From Periplaneta americana (Eukaryota > Arthropoda > Insecta > Blattodea > Blattidae), in NCBI RefSeq assembly GCF_040183065.1, contig NC_091128.1, positions 179,178,668 through 179,242,667 on the forward strand: a stretch of DNA of 64,000 nucleotides. The letters are read 5' to 3'. Position numbers and translations under genes: made by a program. The notes beneath the pieces were generated by a model. That model worked only from the letters and a program-made list of their open reading frames with translations, did no database searches and was not told the origin of the DNA. Below, one piece after another: positions 1-11,389 of this stretch; position 1 is the stretch's first letter, and each line of letters opens with the position of its first letter.

Positions 1-703
1 TCACTCAATTGTACCTACACCGATTTCACATTTCTGATAATCCTATTTGTCTGTGGTGTCTACATACTTAGATTTCAACAAACAAAATTTGATAACTCAA
101 TCCCAAGGCAAAAAATGGAACTCTCTGCATCAAAATCCACAGTTAATTCCCGATTTACCACGAAAATCGTCTGTAGCTGCATTTACATTGGCAACAGGCC
201 ATGATTGTTTGGCCAAACACCTGCATAGAATTGGAATATATCAGTCCCCTAACTGCCCATTGTGCAACTCAAACCACGAAATGGATTCGGAACACCTCAA
301 AATCTGTGCTTCAGTGGCTGGTCATGATAATATCTTTGAAAAATATTGGAATGCAAGAGGTCAAATGACTTTATTGTGAAACACCTGGCATTAGAAAACA
401 ACAATTTGTCTGTGGTGTAATAATCATGATGAAGATCTGGAACACATTCTTCTGTACTGTCCATCCATAAACCACAAAAGAAGTAAATTAAAATCGTCAG
501 TACCAGTTGCAGAAGACACAGCCCTGCAGTATATATTGACTACACCCCAACTCTGGCTACTAGCAACAGGCATCTATAATGAACACCGATCAAAATGCCC
601 CTCATTTCTCGTGAAAAACAACAACTGAATAGACTACAGTGGACTATAATGGACTTTATGTTGTCAGCAAACAGCTGGATACATTAAGAAGATTGATTGA
701 TTG
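1..703 (+). mobile_element. LINE C-terminal fragment (older host copy), split by another LINE
   Basis: Read across the insertion at 60-403, the plus strand encodes the C-terminal zinc knuckle of an RNase H-type LINE: C-x2-C-x8-H-x4-C spanning the insertion (CLWC, then HDEDLEHILLYC). The remainder runs to a short ATTG-type tail near 690-703. The 15-bp sequence ATTTGTCTGTGGTGT occurs at 45-59 and again at 404-418, so the element was cut by a later LINE insertion. The left side is cut by the window edge. Confidence 0.75.
60..403 (+). mobile_element. LINE family B, 5'-truncated copy nested in a LINE
   Basis: This encodes the last ~110 residues of family B, including the knuckle C-x2-C-x9-H-x3-C (CPLC...EHLKIC), and ends in an AAAACAACA tail. 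A 15-bp target-site duplication flanks it (45-59, 404-418). It is 5'-truncated, as is usual for LINE copies, and cannot encode a working enzyme. Confidence 0.85.
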
Positions 704-1119
704 ATCACTGTTCTTCTTTACCTGTCTTCATTAGTGATGTTCGATGAACACACGTATCTCTAACCTCACTTTCAGCGCAATAAACGAACGAGTAGTGTGT
801 AAGCAGAGGTTGTAACTTTGTTTTCGTGATTCGCCACCAGATGTCAGTTCAGAAATCAAATTCCAATGGTACAAACTTGCCCATCGTGAGATATATGCAT
901 GGTGACCAGTTTCCATGTGATTGTTCCTCATATATATAAATTATCGCAAAAGATATTTCCTGGCTTCATTACCATAATAAAAATCTGAATTTCAAACAAG
1001 GATAACACAGCAAATACCACTTTCCTTGCTGCAATACTCGCACTTTTGGGTACCAGACCTGATTCCCTAATGACACAGTTTCTCATTTACACCAATGTCG
1101 TCTTCAATTCCCACCTCCT
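704..1119. other. Unassigned intergenic stretch
   Basis: I see no gene, TIR or tRNA-like box here. The short minus-strand open frame at 731-931 has no recognisable domain. Confidence 0.5.
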
Positions 1120-2238
1120 CACAGTGTGCAATAACGCAAATCTAGCTGGACAAAATTCATAACTTCTCTGCATTCCAACGGACTGTTATGAAATTTTGTA
1201 CAGACCTTATAGATATCACATATTTTTTGTGTACAAACTCTGACTACGATTGTGTAAGAGGAACTACCCCTTTATACAAGGTGGGTTTAGACAGAAATAG
1301 TTTTTTTTTAATCTAATGCATCCAGGTTGTCTTTTCGACATTTCTGGTCTTCTCTCCTGGCCGTGGCTTAGTTGTAACCCACTTCTGAGGTTGGGGCGCC
1401 TGGAAGGCGGAGTTACATTACCCCGATGATGTGATAGGATGATTATGATAATGTGGTGCCAGGAGAGGTCTTAAATCTAAACTTAACCTAAATTCCAGAA
1501 GACCATGGACGAACACAGGAATAATCCCCTTTAAGGAAAAATTCCTGTGCTCTAACCGGGAACGAACTATACCAGAAGCTCTGACCACTAGACCATGAGG
1601 CTGGTCAGACAGAAATAGTAACTTCTCTCCTATCTAACAGATTTTTATGAAAAATTGAACAGAAGTTACAGGTAGGATATATTTTTTGTGTACAAACTAT
1701 ATTCACAGTTTCAAAAGAGGAAGTACCTCTCTACAGGGGGTGCATTTACACAAAATTAACTTCTCTACTATATAACAGACTTTATGAAACTTTGTACTGG
1801 AGTTACAGGTAGCATATACTACTTGTGTACAAATTCTGATTACATGTTTATGCTACCTGTAGACCTAGTAGTTGTACAAAGTTTCATAATAATCTGTTAG
1901 ATATGAGAGAATTTATTAATTTTGTTTAAATCCATTCCTAAATGAAGTAGTTTCACTTATGGAACCGTAAATATAGTTTGTGCACAAAAAATATATGCTA
2001 CCTGTCACTTCCGTACAATGCTTCATAATAATCTTCTAGACAGGAGAGAAGTTATTAATTCTATCTAAATGCACCCATTATAAAGGGGTAGTTTTTCTTG
2101 TGCAAACGTAATCAGAGTTTATACACAAACCATATGTGCCACCTGTAAATCATGTACAAAGTTTCATACCAATACGTTAAGACTGCAGAGACGTTATTAA
2201 TTTTGTCCAGCTAATGATTTGCGTTCTGATTCACTGTG
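1120..2238. mobile_element. Foldback-type element made of ~141-bp tandem units in opposite orientation
   Basis: About three copies of a ~141-bp unit run left to right (anchors near 1163, 1622 and 1763 after subtracting the SINE), then about three run in reverse complement (anchors near 1906, 2043 and 2185), meeting near 1845-1850. The outer ends match as inverted repeats, CACAGTG...AACGCAAAT...AGCTGGACAAAATT on both sides. No coding potential is seen. I could not find a convincing target-site duplication. Confidence 0.75.
1302..1606 (-). mobile_element. tRNA-derived SINE inserted in the foldback element
   Basis: Head at 1606, poly(A) (T-run) end at 1302, flanked by a 13-bp duplication AGACAGAAATAGT (1289-1301, 1607-1619). 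The A-box-like TGGTCTAGTGG is present, but compared with the copy at 4893-5218 about 20 bp including box B is missing, so this copy should not be transcribable by Pol III. Confidence 0.85.
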
Positions 2239-2561
2239 CGTTTGTTAAGGTTAGATAAAAATGTGCCCAGTGTATTTTTTAACTGATATTCCATATCATG
2301 TGAATAACATTGTAGGCCTAAAATACTCTCACAGTCATTAAAATCTTCCTTAGTCAATGGTTCTTTTCTGCTCTTAAGCCAAACATGGAACAGTTATCGT
2401 ATGCCCCATTACTGAAAAAATATTAATTGCTGATAAAGGTGCAAGAACGCACAAACTTTAAAACAAGGATTCAACACTCTAAATGATGCTGTATTAAATG
2501 GTAAAAGAATTGTTGTAACCGGACGTGACCGACTATACTAAAACTCACATTATATTATATT

Positions 2562-3121
2562 AAACACACACCTTCATCTCAAACAGCAGAAATAACTATA
2601 ATGCTCTCTCAATTAATATCACTCAATAAAAGAATTATATTCCAATGGATACCATCCCATTGTGGAATCCTGGGAAACGAGAATGCGGATGCTTTAGCAA
2701 AGAAGGGCAGCATTGCTACTTACAGACCTGTTACTAAATCTATGTATTACTCTGTGAAGAGATTTATTAAATCTACATACTTAGACTTCAACAACACAAT
2801 ATTTGATAACTCAGTCCCAAGGGAAAAAATGGAACTCCCTGCATCAAAATTCACAGTTAATTCCCGATTTACCACGAAAATCGTCTGTAGCTGCATTTAG
2901 ATTGGCAACAAGCCATGATTGTTTGGCCAAACACCTGCATAGAATTGGAATATATCAGTCCCCTAACCGCCCATTGTGCAACTCAAACCAAGAAATGGAT
3001 TCGGAACACCTCAAAATCTGTGCTTCAGTGGTTGGTCATGATAATATCTTTGAAAAATATTGGAGTGCAAGAGGTCAAATGACTTTATTGTCAAACGCCT
3101 GGCATTAGAAAACAACAACAA
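2562..3121 (+). mobile_element. LINE family B, 5'-truncated copy
   Basis: The copy begins inside the RNase H domain ([23 protein letters not shown], with the last catalytic Asp) and continues through the CPLC...H...C knuckle to an AACAACAACAACA tail. A frameshift near 2800-2880 splits the reading frame. No clear target-site duplication was found. Confidence 0.85.
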
Positions 3122-3824
3122 CATATTTGAAGAACTTTAAAAACAAAATTTTTTTTCAATTGTAATATTTAAACTCTACTGTAAGAAGGAAAATACTTTA
3201 TAAACTTGTAATTGAAGTTACATTAGTATGAACACGTTCCATGTTTCATAACACAATAAATCACTAACAATTGGCTCTTTTTTTATCCACATAGTAAGCC
3301 TCTCTTTGTATGACTGAACAGGAGCGAGAAGTGTTAGGAACAACTCAAAGTTTATACCCTTCTAACTATAGTTTGCCGCTGATAAATCTGTAAAAGCTAC
3401 TACTTACAATATTCTTCAAATGTTAAAGATCACGAATTCATAACGAAACAAGTCGAAATTTGATTTTTGTCTACCTAGATCGGGAAAATTACACACTGTG
3501 CTCCTGCTGCAATGTTGCTTCTATATAACAGTCACGTGTGTTCTACTCGTCGGAGTTCGCATGTTGTCCTTTTTATCCCTACGTTCATTTATATAACTGG
3601 AAGTAAGAGGTCCCACACACATTGCACTCTGTTTTACGCCATGCACTATGCACAACTTATACTGTATTGTTTACCTATTCAGAAGGCAGTTGGTCTTGTT
3701 TCTCATCACTATTAATTGAACTACCCACAACTATCGGGAATATTTTGACAAGGACTTCATGTACGTAATAAGACAAAACTACTCCATGTTGAATCTTTCG
3801 TACACTACTTTTAACACTGGAATA
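3122..3824. other. Unassigned intergenic stretch
   Basis: No gene or repeat end is recognised. A short plus frame at 3512-3715 lacks any domain or splice context. Confidence 0.4.
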
Positions 3825-4892
3825 TAAATAATTGATTAAATGGCGATCTTACTCGTGTTAATTGTGTAAGCACATCAAACAAATTATCCAAATCACAGAC
3901 ATCATAACAAAGCAAAACTATTTCACACACAACAACAAATACTACACCCAAACAGAAGGATTGCCAATGGGATCACCCATAACTCGCATACTAGCAGAGA
4001 TATTTTACACAACATAGAACAAACATACATACTCAACAATGAACACAACAAATATGCAGACAACATAATATACTGGCACAGATACGTAGACGACATACTC
4101 ATACTATACAAAGGAAACAAACGACAAATACACAAACTACACCAATACATAAACAAATTACACCCAAAACTTCAATACACAGTGGAACTTGAAAACAATA
4201 ACTCCATAAATTTCCTAGACATCACCATAACAAAAGTCGACAACAAACACACCTTCAAAATATACAGAAAACCAACCACCACCACCACACACATACACAA
4301 CACATCTAATCACCCCACACAACACAAACATGCTGCATTCAGGACAATAGTACACAGATTACTCAACATACCCATGAGCCAACAACACTACAATGAAGAA
4401 GTGAACACAATCAAATACATAGCACAAGAAAACGGTTACAACCCAAACATAATAGACAACATCATATGGAAGGCAAAACAAAAACTCAACAAACACAAAA
4501 ACACACAAAACACAACACAAACACAAGAAATACATCACACTAACATACGAAAACAAAAACACACACAAGATCGCATCCTCATTCAGAAAACAGAAATACA
4601 ACATAGCATACAGAACAGAAAACACACTACAAAGACATCTCAACACACAAACAAATAAATACAACCACACAGGCATATACAAACAGTTTCTACATTGGAC
4701 AGACAGGCAGTTCATTCCGAACTCGATACAAAGAACACATTAAAGCAATAACCAGAAGACACAATACATCTACATATGCCAACACATAACTAATGCTAAC
4801 CACACATACAGTAACATAAATACAGACATGGAAATCCTACTCCTACAACCCAAAAATAAAAAACTCAACACACTAGAACAATACGAAATATA

Positions 4893-5218
4893 TATATATT
4901 TTTTTTAATCCAATGCCACCAGGTTGTCTTTTCGACATTTCTGGTCTTCTCTCCTGGAATTGGCTTAGTTGTAACTCACTTCTGAGGTTGGGGCGCCTGG
5001 AAGGCAGAGTTACATTACCCCGATGATATGATAGGATGATTATGATAATGTGGTGCCAGGAGAGGTCTTAAATCTAAACTTAACCTAAATTCCAAACCAT
5101 GGACGAACACAGGAATAATCCCCTTTAAGGAAAAATTACTGTGCTCTAACCGGGAATTGAACCCGGGACCTCATGAACTATAGCCAGAAGCTCTAACCAC
5201 TAGACCATGAGGCTGGTC
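4893..5218 (-). mobile_element. tRNA-derived SINE inserted in the PLE
   Basis: On the minus strand the head reads A box TGGTCTAGTGG and B box GGTTCAATTCC, followed by a body and a poly(A) end (T-run at 4893-4908). A 15-bp duplication ACAATACGAAATATA flanks it (4878-4892, 5219-5233). The related PLE at 63.4-63.9 kb keeps the unoccupied site near 63587. This is the more complete sister of the SINE at 1302-1606. Confidence 0.92.
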
Positions 5219-5384
5219 ACAATACGAAATATACAAACACGCTAAAACACACCCTGATCAAATTCTCAACACACAGATCAATTTCAGAACACACACTATA
5301 TGACACCACATTTCAACACTTTTCAACAATCAAACGCACCCACACAACAGGCAGCGAAGTTCGAGATGACGCCGAGATCTAGTA

Positions 5385-5428
5385 GGCTCTGAGGATGGTG
5401 TGAAGAAGCACCGAAACAGCTGTAAGCC
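5385..5428 (+). ncRNA. Hammerhead-ribozyme-like motif in the PLE terminus
   Basis: In order: GGCT, core CTGAGGA, stem II TGGTG/CACC, core GAAA, a self-complementary ACAGCTGT stem III, a UA cleavage position (5423-5424), then AGCC, which pairs with the starting GGCT as stem I. Hammerheads are known in PLE terminal repeats. An unpaired U after the CTGAGGA core is a departure from the consensus, so activity is uncertain. Confidence 0.45.
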
Positions 5429-5789
5429 GCACATGCTTACACAATTAACAGGAGTAAGATCGCCATTTAATCAATTATTTACAAAACTACTATTGCTGCT
5501 ACTACCACCACCCCTACTCTTACTGACTTACATCGTGCAACTGGCCAGATGGGTCTCCTGCATCATGTACCCCACATGCCGTGAAGTTCCACTGTGCAAG
5601 AGAGAAAAAACAATCTGTTCAAAACAGCTAGCTTTAGGGACAGATAAAGGGAAGTAAGGGTCGAGTTGGAGGAAATCGGGTAATGAAGGGATTCTATACA
5701 TATTGTATATACTGTATATATTTTCCAAAAAAAAAAAACAGTTGTTATAAAAAAGAACAATATTTACACAGCACTCATGCAGCCTTGTA

Positions 5790-8700
5790 TCACACACCAC
5801 TCAGGTCTCCATCCTCAATTCTGGACTTTACAAGAGCTGAAACTGACGCAACTGGGTCTGCCTGAACAGTGTTGTCTTCCAGTAACTTCTTGAACAATTC
5901 AACATCCTGCAGTCTGAAACAAAATAATAATAATAATAATAACTTACTTACTGGCTTTTAAGGAACCCAGAGGTTCATTGCCGCCCTCACATAAGTCCGC
6001 CATTGGTCCCTATCCTGAGCAAGATTAATCCATTCTCTATCATCATATCCCACCTCCCTCAAATCCATTTTAATATTATCTTCCCATCTACGTCTCGGCC
6101 TCCCTAAAGGTCTTTTTCCCTCCGGCCTCCCAACTAACACTCTATATGCATTTCTGGATTCGCCCATACATGCTACATGCCCTGCCCATCTCAAACATCT
6201 GGATTTTATGTTCCTAATTATGTCAGGTGAAGAATACAATGCGTGCAGTTCTGTGTTGTGTAACTTTCTCCATTCTCCTGTAACTTCATCCCTCTTAGCC
6301 CCAAATATTTTCCTAAGCACCTTATTCTCAAACACCCTTAATCTCTGTTCCTCTCTCAAAGTGAGAGTCCAAGTCTCACAACCATAAAGAACAACCGGTA
6401 ATATAACTGTTTTATAAATTCTAACTTTCAGATTTTTTGACAGCAGACTGGATGATAAAAGCTTCTCAACCGAATAATAACAGGCATTTCCCATATTTAT
6501 TCTGTGTTTAATTTCCTCCCGAGTATCATTTATATTTGTTACTGTTGCTCCAAGATATTTGAACTTCTTCACCTCTTCAAAAGATAAATTTCCAATTTTT
6601 ATATTTCCATTTCGTACAATATTCTCGTCACGAGACATAATCATATACTTAGTCTTTTCGGGATTTACTTCCAAACCTATCTCTTTACTTGCTTCCAGTA
6701 AAATTCCCGTGTTTTCCCTAATCGTTTGTGGATTTCCTCCTAACATATTCACGCCATCCACATAGACAAGCAGCTGATGTAACCCGTTCAATTCCAAACC
6801 CTCTCTGTTATCCTCGACTTTCCTAATGGCATACTCTAGAGCAAAGTTAAAAAGTAAAAATAATAATAATAATAATAACAACAATAACAACAACAAAAAT
6901 AACTATCAGCCTGATAGCACACTCGGCAAAGATTCTTGCGAATACTGAATCGATGTTTTTATTCTAAGATGGAAGAGCAGTTGGAAGAAGAGCAGTTTGG
7001 CTTCACACATTAGAGAAACGAAGGAAAATCGCAGGAATTACACAGTGAAGGTTCTGGGACACAATCAAGTAATACAGAAATCATCGGAAAGCCAGGCTCT
7101 ATGATAGCTAAAATATCACATTCTGTGTAACTTAAAAAGTGGAAATTGGGATGTGCCTGAAAGAGACAGTGTATACAATCCTAAAGCTTCACGATAGACC
7201 AGGTTGTGCAAATCTTAACGAATGCGACAATGATCAAGCTAAATTTCAGATTAGAAACATCTCTGATTATTATTATTATTATTAGAACTAACGAACACCA
7301 GTCTCTGCGTAACATTTTTTTAATTACTCCATACTTGTGTGAACAATGAAAGCATCTTACACTCACAGTGCTTTATTCCTGTGCTTTGCTTTGGCGATCC
7401 CCTTCACTTTTGTTTCCCGTTTTTTCTTCTTTGGATTTTCATCTGATTCTTTAAGGCAAGTATCAAGAGGTGGAAGTTTGTCATCCACGAATGACTTGTT
7501 CTCCGCTGGTTTTTTCATTTTCTTATATCTTCTAATACTACGTTTTTTTGCTTGATATGCTGCATCCAACTCTGCAAAGAAACCAAATTGTAGTACTAAT
7601 AGTTCTCATTCAAACACTACAAAATCACTACCAGCTCCATGGAAAAAACAAAATCAGCTCTACCATCAATAAAACACAGTAAATAAAGAATGCATTCCAG
7701 GTGTGAGCACAGAGAGGAAAACCAGCGAATAGGGATTATAAAGAATGGACACTGAGCGAATTTTCCTGTGTTTTGTTTCTCTGTGCGCCAGCGTTTAGTT
7801 TCACTTTCAAGCGCTAGAGGTTAGTGTAATCGAGCACACGCTAAGATAATAATTGAGTATAGAGTTGAGACACAGGATCCAAACATCGCCTACCTTATTG
7901 CATAATCCAGTAACGCTTTGCTTCAAATAAATTCAAGTTAACAGCTTTTCCTTATTTCTCAGTGGCAAACTAGTTGTAATAATAATTTTTTATATTTTAT
8001 ACATAATAAATTATATTATAAAATAATATAATACATTATAAACTTATTTATCAAATTCGTTTAATATTTACATACAATATAATATAAGTATATGGTTTTA
8101 CTTCTCATAGGAGTTTTGTTTTTCCATTTTCACTGCTATCAAATCATTACATATTTTAATTGTTGTTGGGGTCAACGTCTCAACTCTCATTATAAAGGAA
8201 CTCTAGAGTCTAGACATTACAGTTAATGAAGGATTTATTATTTTATGGATCCAATTTATTTTATTTGAGTACATAATGTACCTAGATGTATTAATTATAC
8301 ATGTTATATTTCTGCTGTGTCAACTGCTAGCTGGTGTGATGTCAGCGCCAACTCTAGGGAGAAAGCAGAAACTCACGCTCTAGCTGGCTTGAAGGTCATT
8401 GAAATCAGTTCTGCTACATCAAAGGTACCGATGCGAAGTGTCCATACTGTATAATTATCTATACACTGGGGAAACATTCAATTCTTGAAACAATGCAACA
8501 TAATAACATTCAAACAATATCTACAAGAAATTCCCTGCTTGAGAAAATGAACTGATTTATTAGTTCACAGAGCAGAAGATTTCCGTAGTGTATCAGAGTC
8601 TGATAGGGACTAACGAAACATTTGACCTCCCTTTTGCCAGAGAGGAAGCAAAGCTCCTGCTTCTAGCCAGCTTACTACACTTCCTCAGACGGGGAAACTT

Positions 8701-9530
8701 GGGTCAAGAATGCAAATTCAAACATGTGGAACAAGAAGAGTGGAATGCATATTAACAGAATAGTACCTTTAGAATCCACTTTGCAGATCTTTTCAAAGTG
8801 AAACTAACTCTCAAACGTATACTGTCGACACAATTTAGGCCCTAACACAAAACAGGGAGGATATCTTAACAGCGTTTCGATGAGAAATGGTACACATAGA
8901 CGAATCGCACACAGCCGATAGTATTCAATGCCTGCGTCATCATTGGCAAAGATGTGTGGAAGTCTTGGGGGTTATTTTTAAGGGTGTTATTGTACTTTGT
9001 TTTCTTTTGTGCATAATAAAACATTGATTTCTATTTACGCATTTTTCAACTTCCCTTACCCATTGCCTCCTGTACCCGGACCCAATTTGGTACTAGCATT
9101 GTGAAGCGCATTCCAGTGACCTTCAATCTCATATAGTGAATTTCTATTCCTGCAGCTTTACTGGCTGATATAATATAATTGCCATGACTTATGAAATGAC
9201 CCTCGTACCTTAATTAATTTGCATTGTGTGTTGTTTATACATACTTTTTACAAATAATTCATGACGAAGCCTCCTCTTCTCTTTCTTCGATATAGTATTT
9301 CCAGCTGGAAGTATTTTTTGTGATACGACACTTCTGACATCACAATCTTTCAAAGACTGCTTCAAGTTATCCAAAGAGATATCAATGCCTGCAAAGACAT
9401 TCTCTGGAACGATCAGTTCTGTAGGAATTTCTGGTGACTGCTCCTCATTCTGCACACTATCGTTGCTAGCAGCTGGAGCATCAGTTCTTGGGAGGTGATA
9501 TTTCTGCCTTTGTCTTCTTACTTTCCCCAT
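5790..9530 (-). CDS. Slx9: SLX9/FAM207A ribosome-biogenesis protein homologue (3 exons, 204 aa)
   Basis: Exons on the minus strand are 9530-9245 (ATG start), 7571-7367 and 5913-5790 (TGA). Donors are GTATGT and GTGAGT; acceptors are TTTGCAG and TTTCAG. The joins restore codons AAG and CTA, giving 204 aa against about 230 in human FAM207A. Residues 1-14 give the basic [14 protein letters not shown] start; the middle has NVFAGIDI...[10 protein letters not shown] and then the basic [25 protein letters not shown]; the end has [22 protein letters not shown], all in the family's order. SLX9 is a nucleolar factor for pre-40S maturation and export; that role is inferred from the family. The introns hold a LINE (5942-6858) and a MITE (7723-8468). 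A possible acceptor (TTCACAG) just upstream of the ATG could mean a further 5' non-coding exon. Confidence 0.87.
5942..6858 (-). mobile_element. LINE family A, 5'-truncated, in Slx9 intron 2
   Basis: The minus strand encodes the RT palm and thumb and the family's C-terminus ([20 protein letters not shown] ... MNLWVP). The catalytic box reads YVDG instead of YADD, so the enzyme would be dead. The 3' end is ACTTACTTACTGG on the plus strand. (AAT)n tracts flank both sides (5926-5941, 6859-6890), suggesting insertion into a microsatellite. Confidence 0.9.
7723..8468. mobile_element. hAT-like MITE in Slx9 intron 1 (copy 1 of 2)
   Basis: This ~746-bp non-coding element is colinear with 29560-30305. 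The left end starts CAGCGAATAGGGATTATAAA; the right end is a decayed inverted copy ending CACTG. CAG(C/T)G termini suit hAT. Flanking 8-mers match only partly (5/8). Confidence 0.7.
8469..9244. other. Rest of Slx9 intron 1
   Basis: Intronic sequence between the MITE and exon 1. I recognise nothing in it. Confidence 0.5.
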
Positions 9531-9841
9531 TGCTGTGAACAAAAGTGAATTATGCACATTTCAAAACTGTATCATTAGTATCTATGTTAAATAATTCCCA
9601 GAAAGAAACTGAAATGCCAATACACAGAAAATAGCATTTGGTCTGCCCTTCAGAAGGCTTTACATTGTAACTAATACTGATTCAGAGCCCTCACGATTGG
9701 GAAAGAAACAAGTCAAGGCAGTGAGAGACTGCGGCCCATAAGTTCTTTTTCTATAAGATGAGAACCCGGTCTCAACAAATTTGCTCCATTTTTGTTAAAG
9801 TTTACACATTTATTAATAATTAAGGATGGCGTAATCTTAAG

Positions 9842-10322
9842 TATAAAACAGTTATATTACCGGTTGTTCTTTATGGTTGTGAAACTTGGACTCTCACTTT
9901 GAGAGAGGAACATATATTAAGGGTGTTTGAGAATAAGGTGCTTAGGAAAATATTTGGGGCTAAGAGGGATGAAGTTACAGGAGAATGGAGAAAGTTACAC
10001 AACGCAGAACTGCACGCATTGTATTCTTCACCTGACATAATTAGGAACATTAAATCCAGACGTTTGAGATGGGAAGGGCATGTAGCACGTATGGGCGAAT
10101 CCAGAAATGCATATAGAGTGTTAGTTGGGAGGCTGGAGGGAAAAAGACTTTTAGGGAGGCCGAGACGTAGCTGGGAAGATAATATTAAAATGGATTTGAG
10201 GGAGGTGGGATATGATGATAGAGAATGGATTAATCTTGCTCAGGATAGGGACCAATGGCGGGCTTATGTGAGGGTGGCAATGAACCTCCGGGTTCCTTAA
10301 AAGCCAGTAAGTAAGTAAGTAA
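9842..10322 (+). mobile_element. LINE family A, short 3' copy
   Basis: It encodes the C-terminal ~150 residues ([19 protein letters not shown] ... MNLRVP) and ends in (GTAA)n. The 11-bp duplication GTAATCTTAAG at 9831-9841 and 10323-10333 fixes both ends. Confidence 0.92.
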
Positions 10323-10338
10323 GTAATCTTAAGACTTA

Positions 10339-11051
10339 CAAGGAAAGGACACGCTCTGTATATCACCGAATGGAACAAGATTGTGTGAGATGAAAGTACA
10401 AGACGTACTGTTTAAAGTCATACCTGGTATGGGTGGCCAATGACCCCTCGTTTTGGAAATATTGGCTATTGTTTGTGACATACTTCCGTTAGGTGCTTAA
10501 TAGGGAAGCATTGGACTGTGTAACAGCGTAGCCCATATGGTTGGATGCTGACTTGTTATCCAGGCAGACTGAGTTCGAATCTTAACTGGTCCTATATTTT
10601 TTTTCTTTTAATAATGATTAATATTGTGATCACAGTTATCTATATACATACCTATATCATATTTCTCAATATATTGAACTCTTCATCATGTTTTAAACAA
10701 ATGACTAATTAACTAACATTGTATTGTAAAGGATAAACAATGAAATATTGCTCACGTAGGAAAGTAAGATGTGTCACTGGTGTCTGTTCTATTTCTGTAG
10801 CAGTTATTCCACTTCATTTTGTACCCGATTCATTATGATGTCATAAAAACACACAAACATACATATTTCCTGCACCATGCACAACAAATGAAAGAAGGTT
10901 GTCCACAGTCACACACATTTTTCCGCACTTCTGCTGCGAAACAGACATCCTTCACATTCACAAACACTTGCTCGTTTATCAATTTTGATGCATACCACGC
11001 ATATTTTAACATGGCTTTGAATATAGGAACTGACAATGAAAGTGAATTAAA

Positions 11052-11095
<44 letters not shown>

Positions 11096-11389
11096 AATAA
11101 TAATAATAATAATAATATCAAGCTTTAAAAAATGAGAAAGCATTAGGATTCGAACTCGGGTTGCCTGGATGACAACTCAGCACCCAACCACATGAGCTAC
11201 GCCGTTACACAGTCTAATGCTTCCCTATTAAGCACCTAAAGGAAGTATGTCACAAACAATAGCCAATATTTCCAAACCGAGGGGTCATTGGCCACCCATA
11301 CCAGGTATGACTTTAAACAGTGCGTCCTGTACTTTCATGTCACAAAATCTGATTTGATTCTGTGATATACAGAGCGTGTCCTCTCCTTG
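10339..11389. mobile_element. Long-inverted-repeat transposon with tRNA-like arms
   Basis: Arms of about 265 bp (10339-10600 and 11130-11389) are reverse complements, starting CAAGGA(A/G)AGGACACGCTC. The trinucleotide TTA flanks both ends, as for Harbinger-type elements. Each arm contains a tRNA-like A/B box pair (TAGCCCATATGG with GAGTTCGAATC in the left arm). The interior minus strand at 10833-11036 has a cysteine-rich frame (C-x-C...C-x2-C pattern) that may be a transposase remnant. The superfamily is not certain. Confidence 0.7.
11050..11117 (+). repeat. (ATG)n/(ATA)n microsatellite
   Basis: About 12 ATG units followed by about 8 ATA units, inside the inverted-repeat element. Confidence 0.95.

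Larger units (their letters stand above)
3825..5481 (+). mobile_element. Penelope-like element (PLE), broken, with inverted terminal repeats
   Basis: The plus strand encodes PLE reverse-transcriptase pieces (TEGLPMGSPI..., then RYVDDILILYKGN, then NFLDITITK), followed by a GIY-YIG-like segment (YIGQTGSSFRTRYKEH). A 48-bp repeat at 3825-3872 is the near-perfect reverse complement of 5434-5481, the inverted terminal arrangement known for PLEs. The N-terminal half of the RT is absent and the coding region is broken. A SINE interrupts it at 4893-5218. The start and end are set by the inverted repeats. Confidence 0.85.

Noticed and set aside
5958-6896. Leu-rich N-terminus of the LINE frame
   Set aside because: The poly-Leu start is translation of an (AAT)n microsatellite fused to the truncated LINE, not a signal peptide.
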